From positions 1-17,941 of the forward strand of contig CALGXU010000005.1 of the NCBI GenBank assembly GCA_937935205.1: DNA of 17,941 bases, read 5' to 3'. Source of the stretch: an uncultured Rothia sp. GTDB taxonomy: Bacteria; Actinomycetota; Actinomycetes; Actinomycetales; Micrococcaceae. Made by a program: the position numbers and the translations under genes. Positions 1 to 6,423 of this stretch are shown here, one piece after another (positions within the stretch are counted from its first letter, which is position 1; each line of letters starts with the position of its first letter). The notes under the pieces were generated by a model. It was not told where the DNA came from, did not search any database, and worked only from the letters and a program-made list of their open reading frames with translations.

Positions 1-12
1 CTCTTCCGATCT
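1..12. other. Illumina adapter remnant (artefact)
   Basis: The first 12 bases, CTCTTCCGATCT, are identical to the 3' end of the standard Illumina TruSeq/Nextera-style adapter (…GCTCTTCCGATCT). The reverse-strand reading frame of the neighbouring gene is sensible exactly up to base 13, which fits untrimmed adapter at a contig end. These bases should be treated as non-genomic. Confidence 0.9.
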
Positions 13-99
13 GACCTTGCGGCCTGCCAGCTCCACCTGCACGGGGCGGGGCTTGAATTCGGTCTCGGGGGTTTCAGAGAAATAATGCTGCTCGCTCAT
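13..99 (-). CDS. Class I SAM-dependent methyltransferase (RsmC-like), N-terminus only
   Basis: The reverse strand opens with ATG at 99-97 and reads 29 codons (MSEQHYFSETP…VQVELAGRKV) before it meets the adapter at base 12. The short pattern HYF-(S/D)-x…V-x-V-x-LAGR resembles the start of the RsmC/RsmG-like small-domain methyltransferases that lie divergent from hflX in Micrococcaceae; those proteins methylate guanine in 16S rRNA using S-adenosylmethionine. Only about a tenth of the expected protein is present and no SAM-binding motif is visible, so the name rests on the N-terminal pattern and gene neighbourhood. No Shine-Dalgarno precedes the ATG. A TACACT hexamer lies 7 bases upstream, which would fit a leaderless transcript. 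Confidence 0.6.
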
Positions 100-106
100 G
101 CTATCC

Positions 107-112
107 AGTGTA
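107..112 (-). promoter_or_regulatory. Candidate -10 box of the methyltransferase gene (leaderless)
   Basis: The reverse strand reads TACACT, then 7 bases, then the ATG at 99. This matches the actinobacterial TAnnnT -10 pattern at a distance that places transcription initiation at or next to the start codon. No convincing -35 is seen, and none is needed for many actinobacterial promoters. Confidence 0.4.
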
Positions 113-228
113 CCGGTAGGGCAAGAACCCGCCGCACAACGGGCAGAGTATGCGCGGGGTGGGGCAGTAGCTTGCACGCCCTGAGCGCACAGACGACCGA
201 ACCCCCTACCTGACGCGGGTAACGGCGG

Positions 229-234
229 TAGAAT
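229..234 (+). promoter_or_regulatory. Candidate -10 box of hflX (leaderless)
   Basis: TAGAAT (one mismatch to TATAAT) ends 9 bases before the hflX ATG, and no Shine-Dalgarno lies in between. The expected transcription start is within a few bases of the ATG, so the mRNA is probably leaderless or nearly so. The rest of 100-243, between the divergent genes, shows no other clear element. Confidence 0.45.
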
Positions 235-243
235 TAGAGTCGT

Positions 244-1959
244 ATGAATTCTAAGAACACCCCCGTATCTGATACCGAAAAGCTGCCCAGCGATGAGCAG
301 TTGCGCCGCACCGTAGACCGCGTTCTGGGCCGCTCCCAGGCCGCCGCCTCCGTTACTACTTATGACGCCGCCGGTACCGCACATCACAGCGATAACTCCT
401 CCAGCACCCACGGCAGCCACACTAGCCGCCGTGTGCTGGATACTCGCGCGCGCGAAATTTCTGACGTTCAGCGCGAGCATTCCGAATATGACGGTGACCA
501 GGAAGATCTCGCTGAGCGCCGCGCACTGCGCCGTATTGCGAACCTCTCCACCGAACTTGAAGACGTCACCGAGGTCGAGTACCGCCAGCTGCGCCTGGAG
601 CGCGTGGTGCTGGCTGGTCTGTGGACTGAAGGCACCGTAGAGGACGCAGAGAACTCCCTGCGTGAGCTCGCGGCACTGGCTGAAACCGCAGGTTCCGAGG
701 TTCTGGACGGCCTGGTTCAGCGCCGCCTCAAGCCGGACCCCGGCACCTTCCTCGGCTCCGGTAAGGCGCTGGAACTCAAGGACATTGTGGAGGCGACCGG
801 CGCCGACACCGTCATTGTCGATTCCGAATTGGCTCCCTCGCAGCGTCGTGCCCTCGAAGACATTGTGAAGGTTAAGGTCATTGACCGCACCGCCCTGATT
901 CTCGACATTTTCGCTCAGCACGCTAAGTCCCGCGAGGGTAAGGCGCAGGTTGAGCTGGCTCAGCTGGAGTACATGCTGCCGCGTCTGCGCGGTTGGGGTG
1001 CGTCCCTGTCCCGTCAGGCGGGTGGCCGTGCCGCAGCCGGTGAGGGTATCGGTTCGCGTGGTCCCGGTGAAACCAAGATTGAGATGGACCGCCGCCGCCT
1101 GCGCGCTCGCATGGCGAAGCTTAAGCGTGAGATCGCTGCGATGGCGCCGGCGCGTGAGACGAAGCGTCTGAACCGTCGCCGTAACCGTGTGCCTTCGGTG
1201 GCTATCGCCGGGTACACGAACGCGGGTAAGTCCTCCCTGCTGAACCGTCTGACCGATGCCGGCGTACTTGTGGAGAACGCCCTGTTTGCGACCCTGGACC
1301 CGACCGTCCGTAAGGCTCAGACCCCGGACGGTATCGGCTACACCCTCTCTGACACAGTGGGTTTCGTGCGTTCGCTGCCGACCCAGCTGGTGGAGGCATT
1401 CCGCTCCACCCTGGAAGAGGTTGCTGATGCTGACGTCATCCTGCACGTGGTGGATGCCTCCCACCCGGACCCGGAGGGGCAGATTCGTGCTGTCCGCGAG
1501 GTCATCGCGGAGGTTGACGCCCGCCATATCCCCGAGATCATTGTGCTGAATAAGGCGGATGCCGCCGACCCGTTCGTCCTGGAGCGTATGCGCCAGCGCG
1601 AGCCGGAGCACGTGATTGTTTCGGCGCGTACCGGTGAGGGCATCGAGGAGCTGAAGCAGAAGATTGCGGACACCATTCCTCGTCCCTCCATTGAGGTGAA
1701 GCTGCTGATTCCGTACTCGCACGGTGAGATTATTTCGCGCCTGCACGAGTGGGATGCCGAAATTAAGAGCACCGATTTCGTGTCGGACGGCACTTTCGTG
1801 GTGGCTCTGGTCCGTGAGGATGTCGCCTCCGAACTGTCCGAATATGTGCTGGAGGGCGACCTGCTGGAGGTTCTGGAAGAGGAACTTGCGGAGGCGCACG
1901 CCCTGGCTGAAGCGACCGCTTCTGTTTCAGAGCAGTCCTCTAGCGCTGAGGCTCTCTAG
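244..1959 (+). CDS. hflX: GTPase HflX (ribosome-associated)
   Basis: The 571-residue protein is an HflX-family GTPase. These enzymes bind the 50S subunit and split stalled or stressed 70S ribosomes, using GTP. The order is: a disordered, acidic N-terminal extension (about residues 1-95), the HflX N-terminal domain (about 100-300) with the family-typical glycine-rich stretch near GEGIGSRGPGETK, then the G domain with G1 GYTNAGKS (323-330), G3 DTVG (370-373) and G4 NKAD (436-439), and a C-terminal domain. The long N-terminal extension is usual in actinobacterial HflX. The ATG at 244 is chosen because the reading frame upstream lacks a better start and a -10 box lies just before it. The stop codon is 6 bases from the downstream helicase gene, so the two are probably co-transcribed. 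Confidence 0.95.
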   Translation: MNSKNTPVSDTEKLPSDEQLRRTVDRVLGRSQAAASVTTYDAAGTAHHSDNSSSTHGSHTSRRVLDTRAREISDVQREHSEYDGDQEDLAERRALRRIANLSTELEDVTEVEYRQLRLERVVLAGLWTEGTVEDAENSLRELAALAETAGSEVLDGLVQRRLKPDPGTFLGSGKALELKDIVEATGADTVIVDSELAPSQRRALEDIVKVKVIDRTALILDIFAQHAKSREGKAQVELAQLEYMLPRLRGWGASLSRQAGGRAAAGEGIGSRGPGETKIEMDRRRLRARMAKLKREIAAMAPARETKRLNRRRNRVPSVAIAGYTNAGKSSLLNRLTDAGVLVENALFATLDPTVRKAQTPDGIGYTLSDTVGFVRSLPTQLVEAFRSTLEEVADADVILHVVDASHPDPEGQIRAVREVIAEVDARHIPEIIVLNKADAADPFVLERMRQREPEHVIVSARTGEGIEELKQKIADTIPRPSIEVKLLIPYSHGEIISRLHEWDAEIKSTDFVSDGTFVVALVREDVASELSEYVLEGDLLEVLEEELAEAHALAEATASVSEQSSSAEAL

Positions 1960-1965
1960 GGGCGG

Positions 1966-4038
1966 ATGAGCGTGACCGAGAGCATCAACGCGCCCAAAAA
2001 CGCCCCGGGAACTGCACCCGAACCGTCAATCGACGGCATCCGATTCACCGGGCAGGAGCTTGAGACCCTGCCCGGTGCGAAGGACGCCCTGACCCTGCTG
2101 GACGAGGCGGTTGCCGCCACCGGCGGTCAGAACCGTGCCGGTCAGCGCACCATGGTGGCGCATGTGGCGCAGGCTCTTGAACTTCAGCGTCACCTGCTGG
2201 TCCAGGCGGGTACCGGTACCGGTAAGTCCCTGGGATACCTGGTTCCTGCTCTGGCTCGGGTGGGGGAGTCGGACCAACCGATTGTGGTTGCGACGGCGAC
2301 CCTCGCCCTGCAGGCGCAGATTGTGAACCGCGATATTCCGCGTCTTCTACAAGCGCTGGAGCCTCGCCCGGAGTCGCAGGCGCAGGTGGCTCTGCTCAAG
2401 GGCCGCAATAACTACCTCTGCCTGCACAAGCTGGAGGGCGGCTACCCGGAAGACGAACCGGATGCTCTCTTTGACATGCCTTCTTCGACCTCCCGCGTGG
2501 GCGAGGAAGTGGTGCGCCTGCGTGAGTGGGCTGACCGCACGGAGACCGGCGACCGTGACGAGTTGAAGCCCGGCGTCTCTGACCGCGCCTGGGCTCAGGT
2601 ATCGGTCAGCGCCGCCGAGTGTCTGGGCCGCCGCTGCCCGCTGGTTGAAGAGTGCTTTAGCGAGATGGCGCGTAGCCGTGCCGCTGAGGCTGACATTGTC
2701 ATCACGAACCACGCCCTGCTGGCGATTAACGCTTTTGAGGGTATGAAGGTTCTGCCCGAACATGAGACGGTCATTATTGATGAGGCTCATGAGCTGGTGG
2801 ACCGCGTGACCGGTGCCGTGTCTGGTTCTTTGACGGTTGCGATGGTTCGCCGTGCGGCACGTAGCGTGAAGAAGCATTCGAAGGCTGATTCCGGCGCGTT
2901 GGAAATGGCTGCCGGCACCCTGGAGACCGCGTTCGAGGGTCTTGCCGAGGGCCTGCTGAAAGGCCTGGACGGTCGCCTTTTGACCGCTATTTCTGCGGTC
3001 AATGATGCCGCCCGCACCGCCCTGTCCGATACGAAGCCGGACGGTCAAGACGTTGACGCCGGCCTGCAGATGGCGCGCTCGCGTGTCTCTGAGGTGCACG
3101 ATATGAGTAGCCGCATTCTGGAGGCTTCGGGCGAGCAGGACGTCCTGTGGATTTCTCGTCAGGGCGGCTGGGAGAACGGCCGCTACGTGGCCGCTTCCGA
3201 TACCGACCCGGCGACCCTGAATATCGCCCCGTTGAGCGTTGGCCTGCAGCTGCGTGACGGCCTGTTCGCTGACCGCACCGTAATTTTGACGAGCGCAACC
3301 CTGACGGTGGGCGACTCTTTTGACGTTGCCGCCGGTGCCCTGGGCCTACAGGGCGAAGGCGCGCCGCGCTGGACGAGCATCGACGTGGGTTCGCCTTTCG
3401 ACTACCGCAAGCAGGGCATCATGTACGTTGCCGGGGATTTGAAGCCTCCGGGATTTGGTGTGCATGAGGGTCAGCTGGAGCGTCTGCGTGAGCTGTGTGA
3501 GGCCTCGGAGGGCGGCGCCTTGGGCCTGTTCTCCTCGAAGCGTGCCGCCGAGCGTGCCGCCGAGTATATGCGTGAGCATAGCGACCTAAACATTCTTCTA
3601 CAGGGCGAGTCTTCGCTCAAGGCTCTGGTGGAGGAGTTCAGCGAGGACGTTGACTCATGCCTGTTTGGCACGATGAGCCTGTGGCAGGGCGTGGACGTTC
3701 CCGGTGACTCGTGCCGCCTGGTGGTGATGGACCGCATTCCGTTCCCGCGCCCGGATGACCCGATTGCGCAGGCTCGTACGGAGGCGGTGAACCGTCACCG
3801 CGGTAACGGCTTTATGGCGGTTTCTGCTCACCACGCGGCGATTCGTATGGCGCAGGGCGCGGGTCGCCTAATCCGTTCGGTGTCTGACCGCGGCGTGGTG
3901 GCTGTGCTGGATTCTCGTGTGGCGACTAAACGTTACGGCGGTTTCTTGATGAAGGCGATGCCGCCGATGTGGTCGACGCAGAATAAAGCAGCCGTGATGG
4001 GTGCGCTGGCTCGTCTTTCAGCCAGTATTGAGCGTTAG
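1966..4038 (+). CDS. dinG: ATP-dependent DNA helicase, DinG/XPD-like iron-sulfur family
   Basis: The 690-residue protein is a superfamily 2 helicase of the DinG/XPD/RAD3 group, 5'-3' helicases that resolve R-loops, forks and repair intermediates. Walker A is AGTGTGKS (81-88), the Walker B/DEAH box is DEAH (272-275), and motif VI is QGAGRLIR (630-637). Between Walker A and DEAH are four cysteines (C152, C219, C224, C230) spaced as expected for the [4Fe-4S] cluster of this family. No N-terminal exonuclease domain is present, unlike DinG of many Firmicutes. The start at 1966 follows the hflX stop by 6 bases with AGGGG just upstream; a GTG two codons further in is an alternative. It lies tail to tail with lexA. 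I see no LexA box in front of it, so it is probably transcribed with hflX rather than directly SOS-controlled. Confidence 0.92.
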   Translation: MSVTESINAPKNAPGTAPEPSIDGIRFTGQELETLPGAKDALTLLDEAVAATGGQNRAGQRTMVAHVAQALELQRHLLVQAGTGTGKSLGYLVPALARVGESDQPIVVATATLALQAQIVNRDIPRLLQALEPRPESQAQVALLKGRNNYLCLHKLEGGYPEDEPDALFDMPSSTSRVGEEVVRLREWADRTETGDRDELKPGVSDRAWAQVSVSAAECLGRRCPLVEECFSEMARSRAAEADIVITNHALLAINAFEGMKVLPEHETVIIDEAHELVDRVTGAVSGSLTVAMVRRAARSVKKHSKADSGALEMAAGTLETAFEGLAEGLLKGLDGRLLTAISAVNDAARTALSDTKPDGQDVDAGLQMARSRVSEVHDMSSRILEASGEQDVLWISRQGGWENGRYVAASDTDPATLNIAPLSVGLQLRDGLFADRTVILTSATLTVGDSFDVAAGALGLQGEGAPRWTSIDVGSPFDYRKQGIMYVAGDLKPPGFGVHEGQLERLRELCEASEGGALGLFSSKRAAERAAEYMREHSDLNILLQGESSLKALVEEFSEDVDSCLFGTMSLWQGVDVPGDSCRLVVMDRIPFPRPDDPIAQARTEAVNRHRGNGFMAVSAHHAAIRMAQGAGRLIRSVSDRGVVAVLDSRVATKRYGGFLMKAMPPMWSTQNKAAVMGALARLSASIER

Positions 4039-4100
4039 CTCGGGCGGGATTTGTTCCTGGCAGCGCCGCCCGCTTTGGGCATATAAATTTGGACATATAG

Positions 4101-4146
4101 AATCACCCCGGTAAAACGTGAATGTTCACGTGTCACCGGGGTGATT
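4101..4146. terminator. Bidirectional terminator between dinG and lexA
   Basis: A perfect 12-bp outer inverted repeat (AATCACCCCGGT at 4101-4112 and its complement at 4135-4146) encloses a second 7-bp repeat (ACGTGAA/TTCACGT, 4116-4130). It lies between two converging genes. U-tracts on either side are weak, so intrinsic termination in both directions is likely but efficiency is unknown. Confidence 0.8.
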
Positions 4147-4159
4147 TCAATTATGCCTT

Positions 4160-4834
4160 CTAGAGGCTACGCAGCACGGAGACGACCTTACCCATGACGG
4201 TTGCGCGGTCGCCCATAATCGGCTCGTAGTTGGAGTTGCGCGGCATGAGCCAGGTGTGGCCGTCGACCTGACGGAACACCTTCACGGTTGCTTCATCGTC
4301 GAGCAACGCAGCAACGATGTCGCCGTTGTCTGCGGTGTGCTGCTCGCGGACAACCACCCAGTCGCCGTCGCAGATTGCGGCGTCAATCATGGAATCGCCC
4401 TTGACCTTGAGCATGAAGAGCTTGCCGCTACCGACCAGCTGGCGGGGCAGGGCGAGCACATCCTCCACGGACTGCTCGGCGGTAATGGGACCACCCGCCG
4501 CAATTCGTCCAACCAGGGGAACAGGTACGAGGTCTTCATCGCCGACTTCGAAGTTCGGCAGCTCGGGCAGGGAAGAGGAAGCGCTACCGTGGATGCCGAC
4601 GCCGTTCTCATCCAGCACCTCAATGGCGCGGGGAAGCTTGGGGTCGCGGCGAATGTAGCCCATGGTCTCGAGGCGACCGAGCTGGTGAGTGACCGAGGAC
4701 AGGGACGCAAGACCCACCATGTCACCAATCTGGCGCATGGACGGCGGGTAACCCTTTTGTTCAATCTCGGTGCGGATCGCGTCAAGAATCTTCTGCTGGC
4801 GCGCGGTCAGCGCCGGACGGGGTGCTGTTGCCAT
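4160..4834 (-). CDS. lexA: SOS repressor LexA
   Basis: The 224-residue protein is LexA, the repressor of the DNA-damage (SOS) regulon. When RecA filaments form, it cleaves itself and releases its operators. The winged helix-turn-helix domain is about residues 8-72 (LTARQQKIL…PPSMRQIGDMVG…SSVTHQLGRLE). After a linker, the S24 peptidase domain carries the cleavage site A113-G114 (in GRIAAGGP), nucleophile S148 (KGDSMIDAA) and general base K185 (ATVKVF). All active-site residues are intact. The start is supported by GAAGGA on the reverse strand (4841-4846) about 6 bases upstream. It is divergent from the LysM gene, as in mycobacteria and corynebacteria. Confidence 0.97.
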   Translation of the reverse strand: MATAPRPALTARQQKILDAIRTEIEQKGYPPSMRQIGDMVGLASLSSVTHQLGRLETMGYIRRDPKLPRAIEVLDENGVGIHGSASSSLPELPNFEVGDEDLVPVPLVGRIAAGGPITAEQSVEDVLALPRQLVGSGKLFMLKVKGDSMIDAAICDGDWVVVREQHTADNGDIVAALLDDEATVKVFRQVDGHTWLMPRNSNYEPIMGDRATVMGKVVSVLRSL

Positions 4835-4985
4835 TTCTTTTCCTTCGGTCTGTACTCCGACCTTTGTATTCCGGTCGGGGCACGGATGGGTGCTTCACAC
4901 GTTTTCTGGTGGAGTCCTATAAATTTTTTTGGGTTCTGCCGAAATGGGTCTTATCTCGTCAGGGGGTGGAGGAATTCTATCCGTG

Positions 4986-5018
4986 CCGGAGCAATACCGG
5001 AACGATACCGGAGCAATA
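4986..5018. repeat. Three 11-bp direct repeats upstream of lexA
   Basis: Three abutting 11-base units are seen: CCGGAGCAATA (4986-4996), CCGGAACGATA (4997-5007) and CCGGAGCAATA (5008-5018). Units 1 and 3 are identical and the middle one differs at two adjacent positions. The 11-bp period is close to one helical turn, so a protein bound to each unit would lie on one face of the DNA. No known operator is recognised. Confidence 0.75.
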
Positions 5019-5158
5019 CACAGGCAACGAGTATGCGCCTCCGCCCTATAAAACTCAGCCAGCAGCACCTGCACTCGATACAGAACCAAGCTGTAACGAG
5101 TACAGAAACCTGCTGTGAGTAGGACTCATCAGGAGCGTGTGGAACGTCTCTTGACACC

Positions 5159-5187
5159 AGTGTAGAACACTACACCGAAAAACTCAA
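5159..5187 (-). promoter_or_regulatory. Candidate reverse-strand promoter with a dyad over its -10 (towards lexA)
   Basis: On the reverse strand TTGAGT (5187-5182), 17 bases, then TACACT (5164-5159) form a plausible promoter firing towards lexA. The -10 lies inside overlapping palindromes: AGTGT-AGA-ACACT (5159-5171) and GTGTAG…CTACAC (5160-5175). The dyad could be an operator. It would leave lexA with a leader of roughly 320 bases. This is an inference from pattern alone. Confidence 0.35.
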
Positions 5188-5204
5188 ACAAATATTCTAG
5201 ATTT

Positions 5205-5225
5205 TTTCTTCGAAACTCGAAGAAA
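5205..5225. repeat. 9-bp perfect inverted repeat
   Basis: TTTCTTCGA (5205-5213) and TCGAAGAAA (5217-5225) are exact complements separated by AAC. The site lies between the candidate lexA and lysM promoters in an AT-rich stretch and is a plausible protein-binding site; its core shares TTCGAA with the cluster downstream. Confidence 0.6.
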
Positions 5226-5243
5226 TTTTTAGTACATCTCTGC

Positions 5244-5273
5244 TAGACTTTAGAACAAGAGTTCGTATATACT
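5244..5273 (+). promoter_or_regulatory. Candidate SOS-controlled promoter reading towards the LysM gene
   Basis: TAGACT (5244-5249; four of six matches to TTGACA) and TATACT (5268-5273; five of six to TATAAT) are separated by 18 bases. The spacer contains a LexA box. Expected transcription start is about 5280, giving a leader of about 380 bases before the LysM start codon. Confidence 0.45.
5253..5264. promoter_or_regulatory. LexA (SOS) box
   Basis: GAAC-AAGA-GTTC matches the GAAC-N4-GTTC core of LexA boxes in Gram-positive bacteria exactly. It lies between the -35 and -10 of the candidate forward promoter, where bound LexA would block RNA polymerase. Its place between divergent lexA and a LysM gene is where such boxes occur in mycobacteria and corynebacteria. 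Confidence 0.7.
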
Positions 5274-5364
5274 CTTGAATCTCTCCTGAAATTCAGGATT
5301 TACGGGTTGATGTTCGAAAAATGTTCGAAGATTCGACCCTGAGTCTTCCAGGAGGGGAGAGTGA

Positions 5365-5529
5365 ATGAGTGTTCGAATGTATTCGAATCCTCTGCCTCTC
5401 TCTTCGCATGATCTACCCCGGATGCCCTGGAAAGCATCTGGCGAAGAGAGAGCGCAGGGGATGGGATGCCGGGGCAATCCTGTGCCTCTAACCCAGTGCA
5501 CCCGACGCTCTGACCTAACTAGAGAATAG
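5365..5529 (+). CDS. Possible 54-residue small protein in the lysM leader
   Basis: ATG at 5365 opens a 54-codon frame ending in TAG at 5527-5529, preceded by an excellent Shine-Dalgarno (AGGAGGGG, 5350-5357; 9 bases from AGGAGG to the ATG). The product would begin MSVRMYSNPLPLSSHDL and is basic and hydrophilic, with no signal peptide or membrane segment and no recognised motif. It would be translated from the transcript of the SOS-box promoter. Against it: codon use is unlike the neighbouring genes and the frame runs through a long hairpin. A second frame from GTG at 5361 gives only 16 residues. I cannot assign a function, and it may be a chance reading frame. Confidence 0.25.
   Translation: MSVRMYSNPLPLSSHDLPRMPWKASGEERAQGMGCRGNPVPLTQCTRRSDLTRE
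5392..5457 (+). other. Long stable RNA hairpin in the lexA-lysM gap
   Basis: CTGC+CTCTCTCTTCGC (5392-5407) pairs with GCGAAGAGAGAG (5441-5452) and, after one bulged C, GCAG (5454-5457), giving 16 base pairs. Inside, CGGATGC (5419-5425) can pair with GCATCTG (5434-5440). The result is a two-tier hairpin with no following U-tract, so it does not look like a terminator. It could be a structured leader, an RNase III target or a small RNA. I do not recognise an Rfam family. Confidence 0.55.
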
Positions 5530-5589
5530 CTACCCAATAGTTATCGCCTAACAATCACCACTCCATAGTTATCACTCAACTAGGACCTT

Positions 5590-5637
5590 CGAGCGGGTAT
5601 CGCTCGGCATTGCTAGACCCGCGGGGTAACCCCGGGG
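5590..5637 (+). promoter_or_regulatory. Two hairpins just upstream of the LysM gene
   Basis: CGAGCG-GGTAT-CGCTCG (5590-5606) and the stem closing on GGGG-TAA-CCCC (5618-5637, one bulged G) are stable hairpins ending about 12 bases before the ribosome-binding site. They would form in the leader and could influence translation of the LysM gene. The unexplained remainder of the gap includes two copies of ATAGTTATC, 28 bases apart (5537 and 5565). Confidence 0.45.
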
Positions 5638-5660
5638 CGAGCTGAGAGAAAGGAACCACA

Positions 5661-6305
5661 ATGACTACTGCAGCACCTCTTGCTTCTCGTGGCACTTCTG
5701 CACACCTTCCGGCAGGTTTGGTGGTACTTCACCCCGCCCGCACCACGCCTATCCGCACTGCGCAGCGTTCTCGTGTGCCTGCGTCTTCGCAGTCTGTTCG
5801 CTCTTCTCGTGCGGCTCATGCACCCCGTCCTGCGCAGGTGGCTCAGCCTACCCAAGCTCCCGCTGTTTCTGTTCAGGCACCTGCACCGGTTCGCTCTGTA
5901 GCTTCTGGCGCGCAGACTGCTTCTGATGTTCAGGCTCCTAGCGTGAAGAGTGCTCTTCTGGCTAAGGGCGGCGAGCTTCTGCGCGAGCTTCCCGCTTCTA
6001 TTCGTCGTCTTGGTACTGTGCGCGGTTTCCTGAAGGGGCTGCCTCTGCTGACTTTGGCGGCGCTGATTGTGCTCGGCGCTATTAGCTTCTTTGGCCCGGC
6101 GGCTTCTGCTTCTGTTGAGAACGCTTCGGTGACTCGAACCGTCGTTGTGGTCAAGCACGGCGAGACCCTGTGGGATATTGCTCAGGCGGTGGATCCGCAA
6201 GGTGACACCCGTGATACTGTGGTTCGTATTATGGAGTTGAACTCGCTGACCAGCACCTCTGTTGATGCCGGTCAGCGTCTGGAAATTCCTCAGCCTCAGC
6301 GCTAA
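5661..6305 (+). CDS. Membrane-anchored LysM-domain protein, probable SOS-induced division regulator
   Basis: The 214-residue protein has a Ser/Pro/Ala-rich cytoplasmic region (1-125), one membrane helix (GLPLLTLAALIVLGAISFF, about 126-144) and a C-terminal LysM peptidoglycan-binding domain (about 159-210: VVVKHGETLWDIAQ…LNSL…AGQRLEIP). It would sit N-in with LysM facing the wall. The same architecture and position beside lexA occur in mycobacterial Rv2719c (ChiZ); corynebacterial DivS and Bacillus YneA are SOS division inhibitors at comparable positions. From that context I infer a DNA-damage-induced delay of cell division. The ATG at 5661 has AAAGGA 6 bases upstream. No catalytic hydrolase domain is seen. 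The exact function is not shown by the sequence. Confidence 0.85.
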   Translation: MTTAAPLASRGTSAHLPAGLVVLHPARTTPIRTAQRSRVPASSQSVRSSRAAHAPRPAQVAQPTQAPAVSVQAPAPVRSVASGAQTASDVQAPSVKSALLAKGGELLRELPASIRRLGTVRGFLKGLPLLTLAALIVLGAISFFGPAASASVENASVTRTVVVVKHGETLWDIAQAVDPQGDTRDTVVRIMELNSLTSTSVDAGQRLEIPQPQR

Positions 6306-6369
6306 GCATGGACCCGTGTGTGGTTGGCTTCTGCGTGAGGTTGATGTCTTGACTCCGAATCCTCCATCT

Positions 6370-6389
6370 CTCAAGCTAGAGCGCTTGAG
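6370..6389. repeat. 7-bp inverted repeat between lysM and the HisH-like gene
   Basis: CTCAAGC (6370-6376) and GCTTGAG (6383-6389) are exact complements with a 6-base loop. There is no U-tract, so termination is doubtful. It lies 35 bases before the next start codon and could be an operator or a leader hairpin. Confidence 0.4.
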
Positions 6390-6423
6390 TCGAATCTTGA
6401 GCCTATGAAATAGGAGCGCACCG

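Larger units (their letters stand above)
5209..5387. repeat. Cluster of five TTCGAA palindromes
   Basis: The hexamer TTCGAA occurs at 5209-5214, 5313-5318, 5324-5329, 5372-5377 and 5382-5387, with a further TTCGA at 5333. The last four form two pairs with centre spacings of 11 and 10 bases. The pairs resemble LexA-like dyads (GAA…TTC), but their spacing is one base off the canonical site at 5313-5329 and the core bases are imperfect at 5372-5387. A perfect 7-bp palindrome (TCCTGAA-A-TTCAGGA, 5284-5298) lies between them. Confidence 0.55.

Noticed and set aside
4256..5122. Long open frame on the forward strand across lexA (288 codons)
   Set aside because: It is the antisense of lexA with no ribosome-binding site or recognisable domain; lexA on the reverse strand is unmistakable.
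5313..5329. Second canonical SOS box at the TTCGAA pair
   Set aside because: GAAAAATGTTC is 11 bases, one short of the GAAC-N4-GTTC spacing, so it is listed only as part of the palindrome cluster.
5250..5537. 95-codon frame on the reverse strand in the lexA-lysM gap
   Set aside because: No ribosome-binding site, no recognised motif and it runs through palindromes and hairpins; most likely chance.
5590..5660. Possible c-di-AMP (ydaO-type) riboswitch before the LysM gene, as found before other actinobacterial wall-hydrolase genes
   Set aside because: Hairpins such as CGAGCG…CGCTCG and GGGGTAACCCC are present, but I could not place the conserved ydaO core sequences around them. An Infernal search with the Rfam ydaO-yuaA model would decide it.
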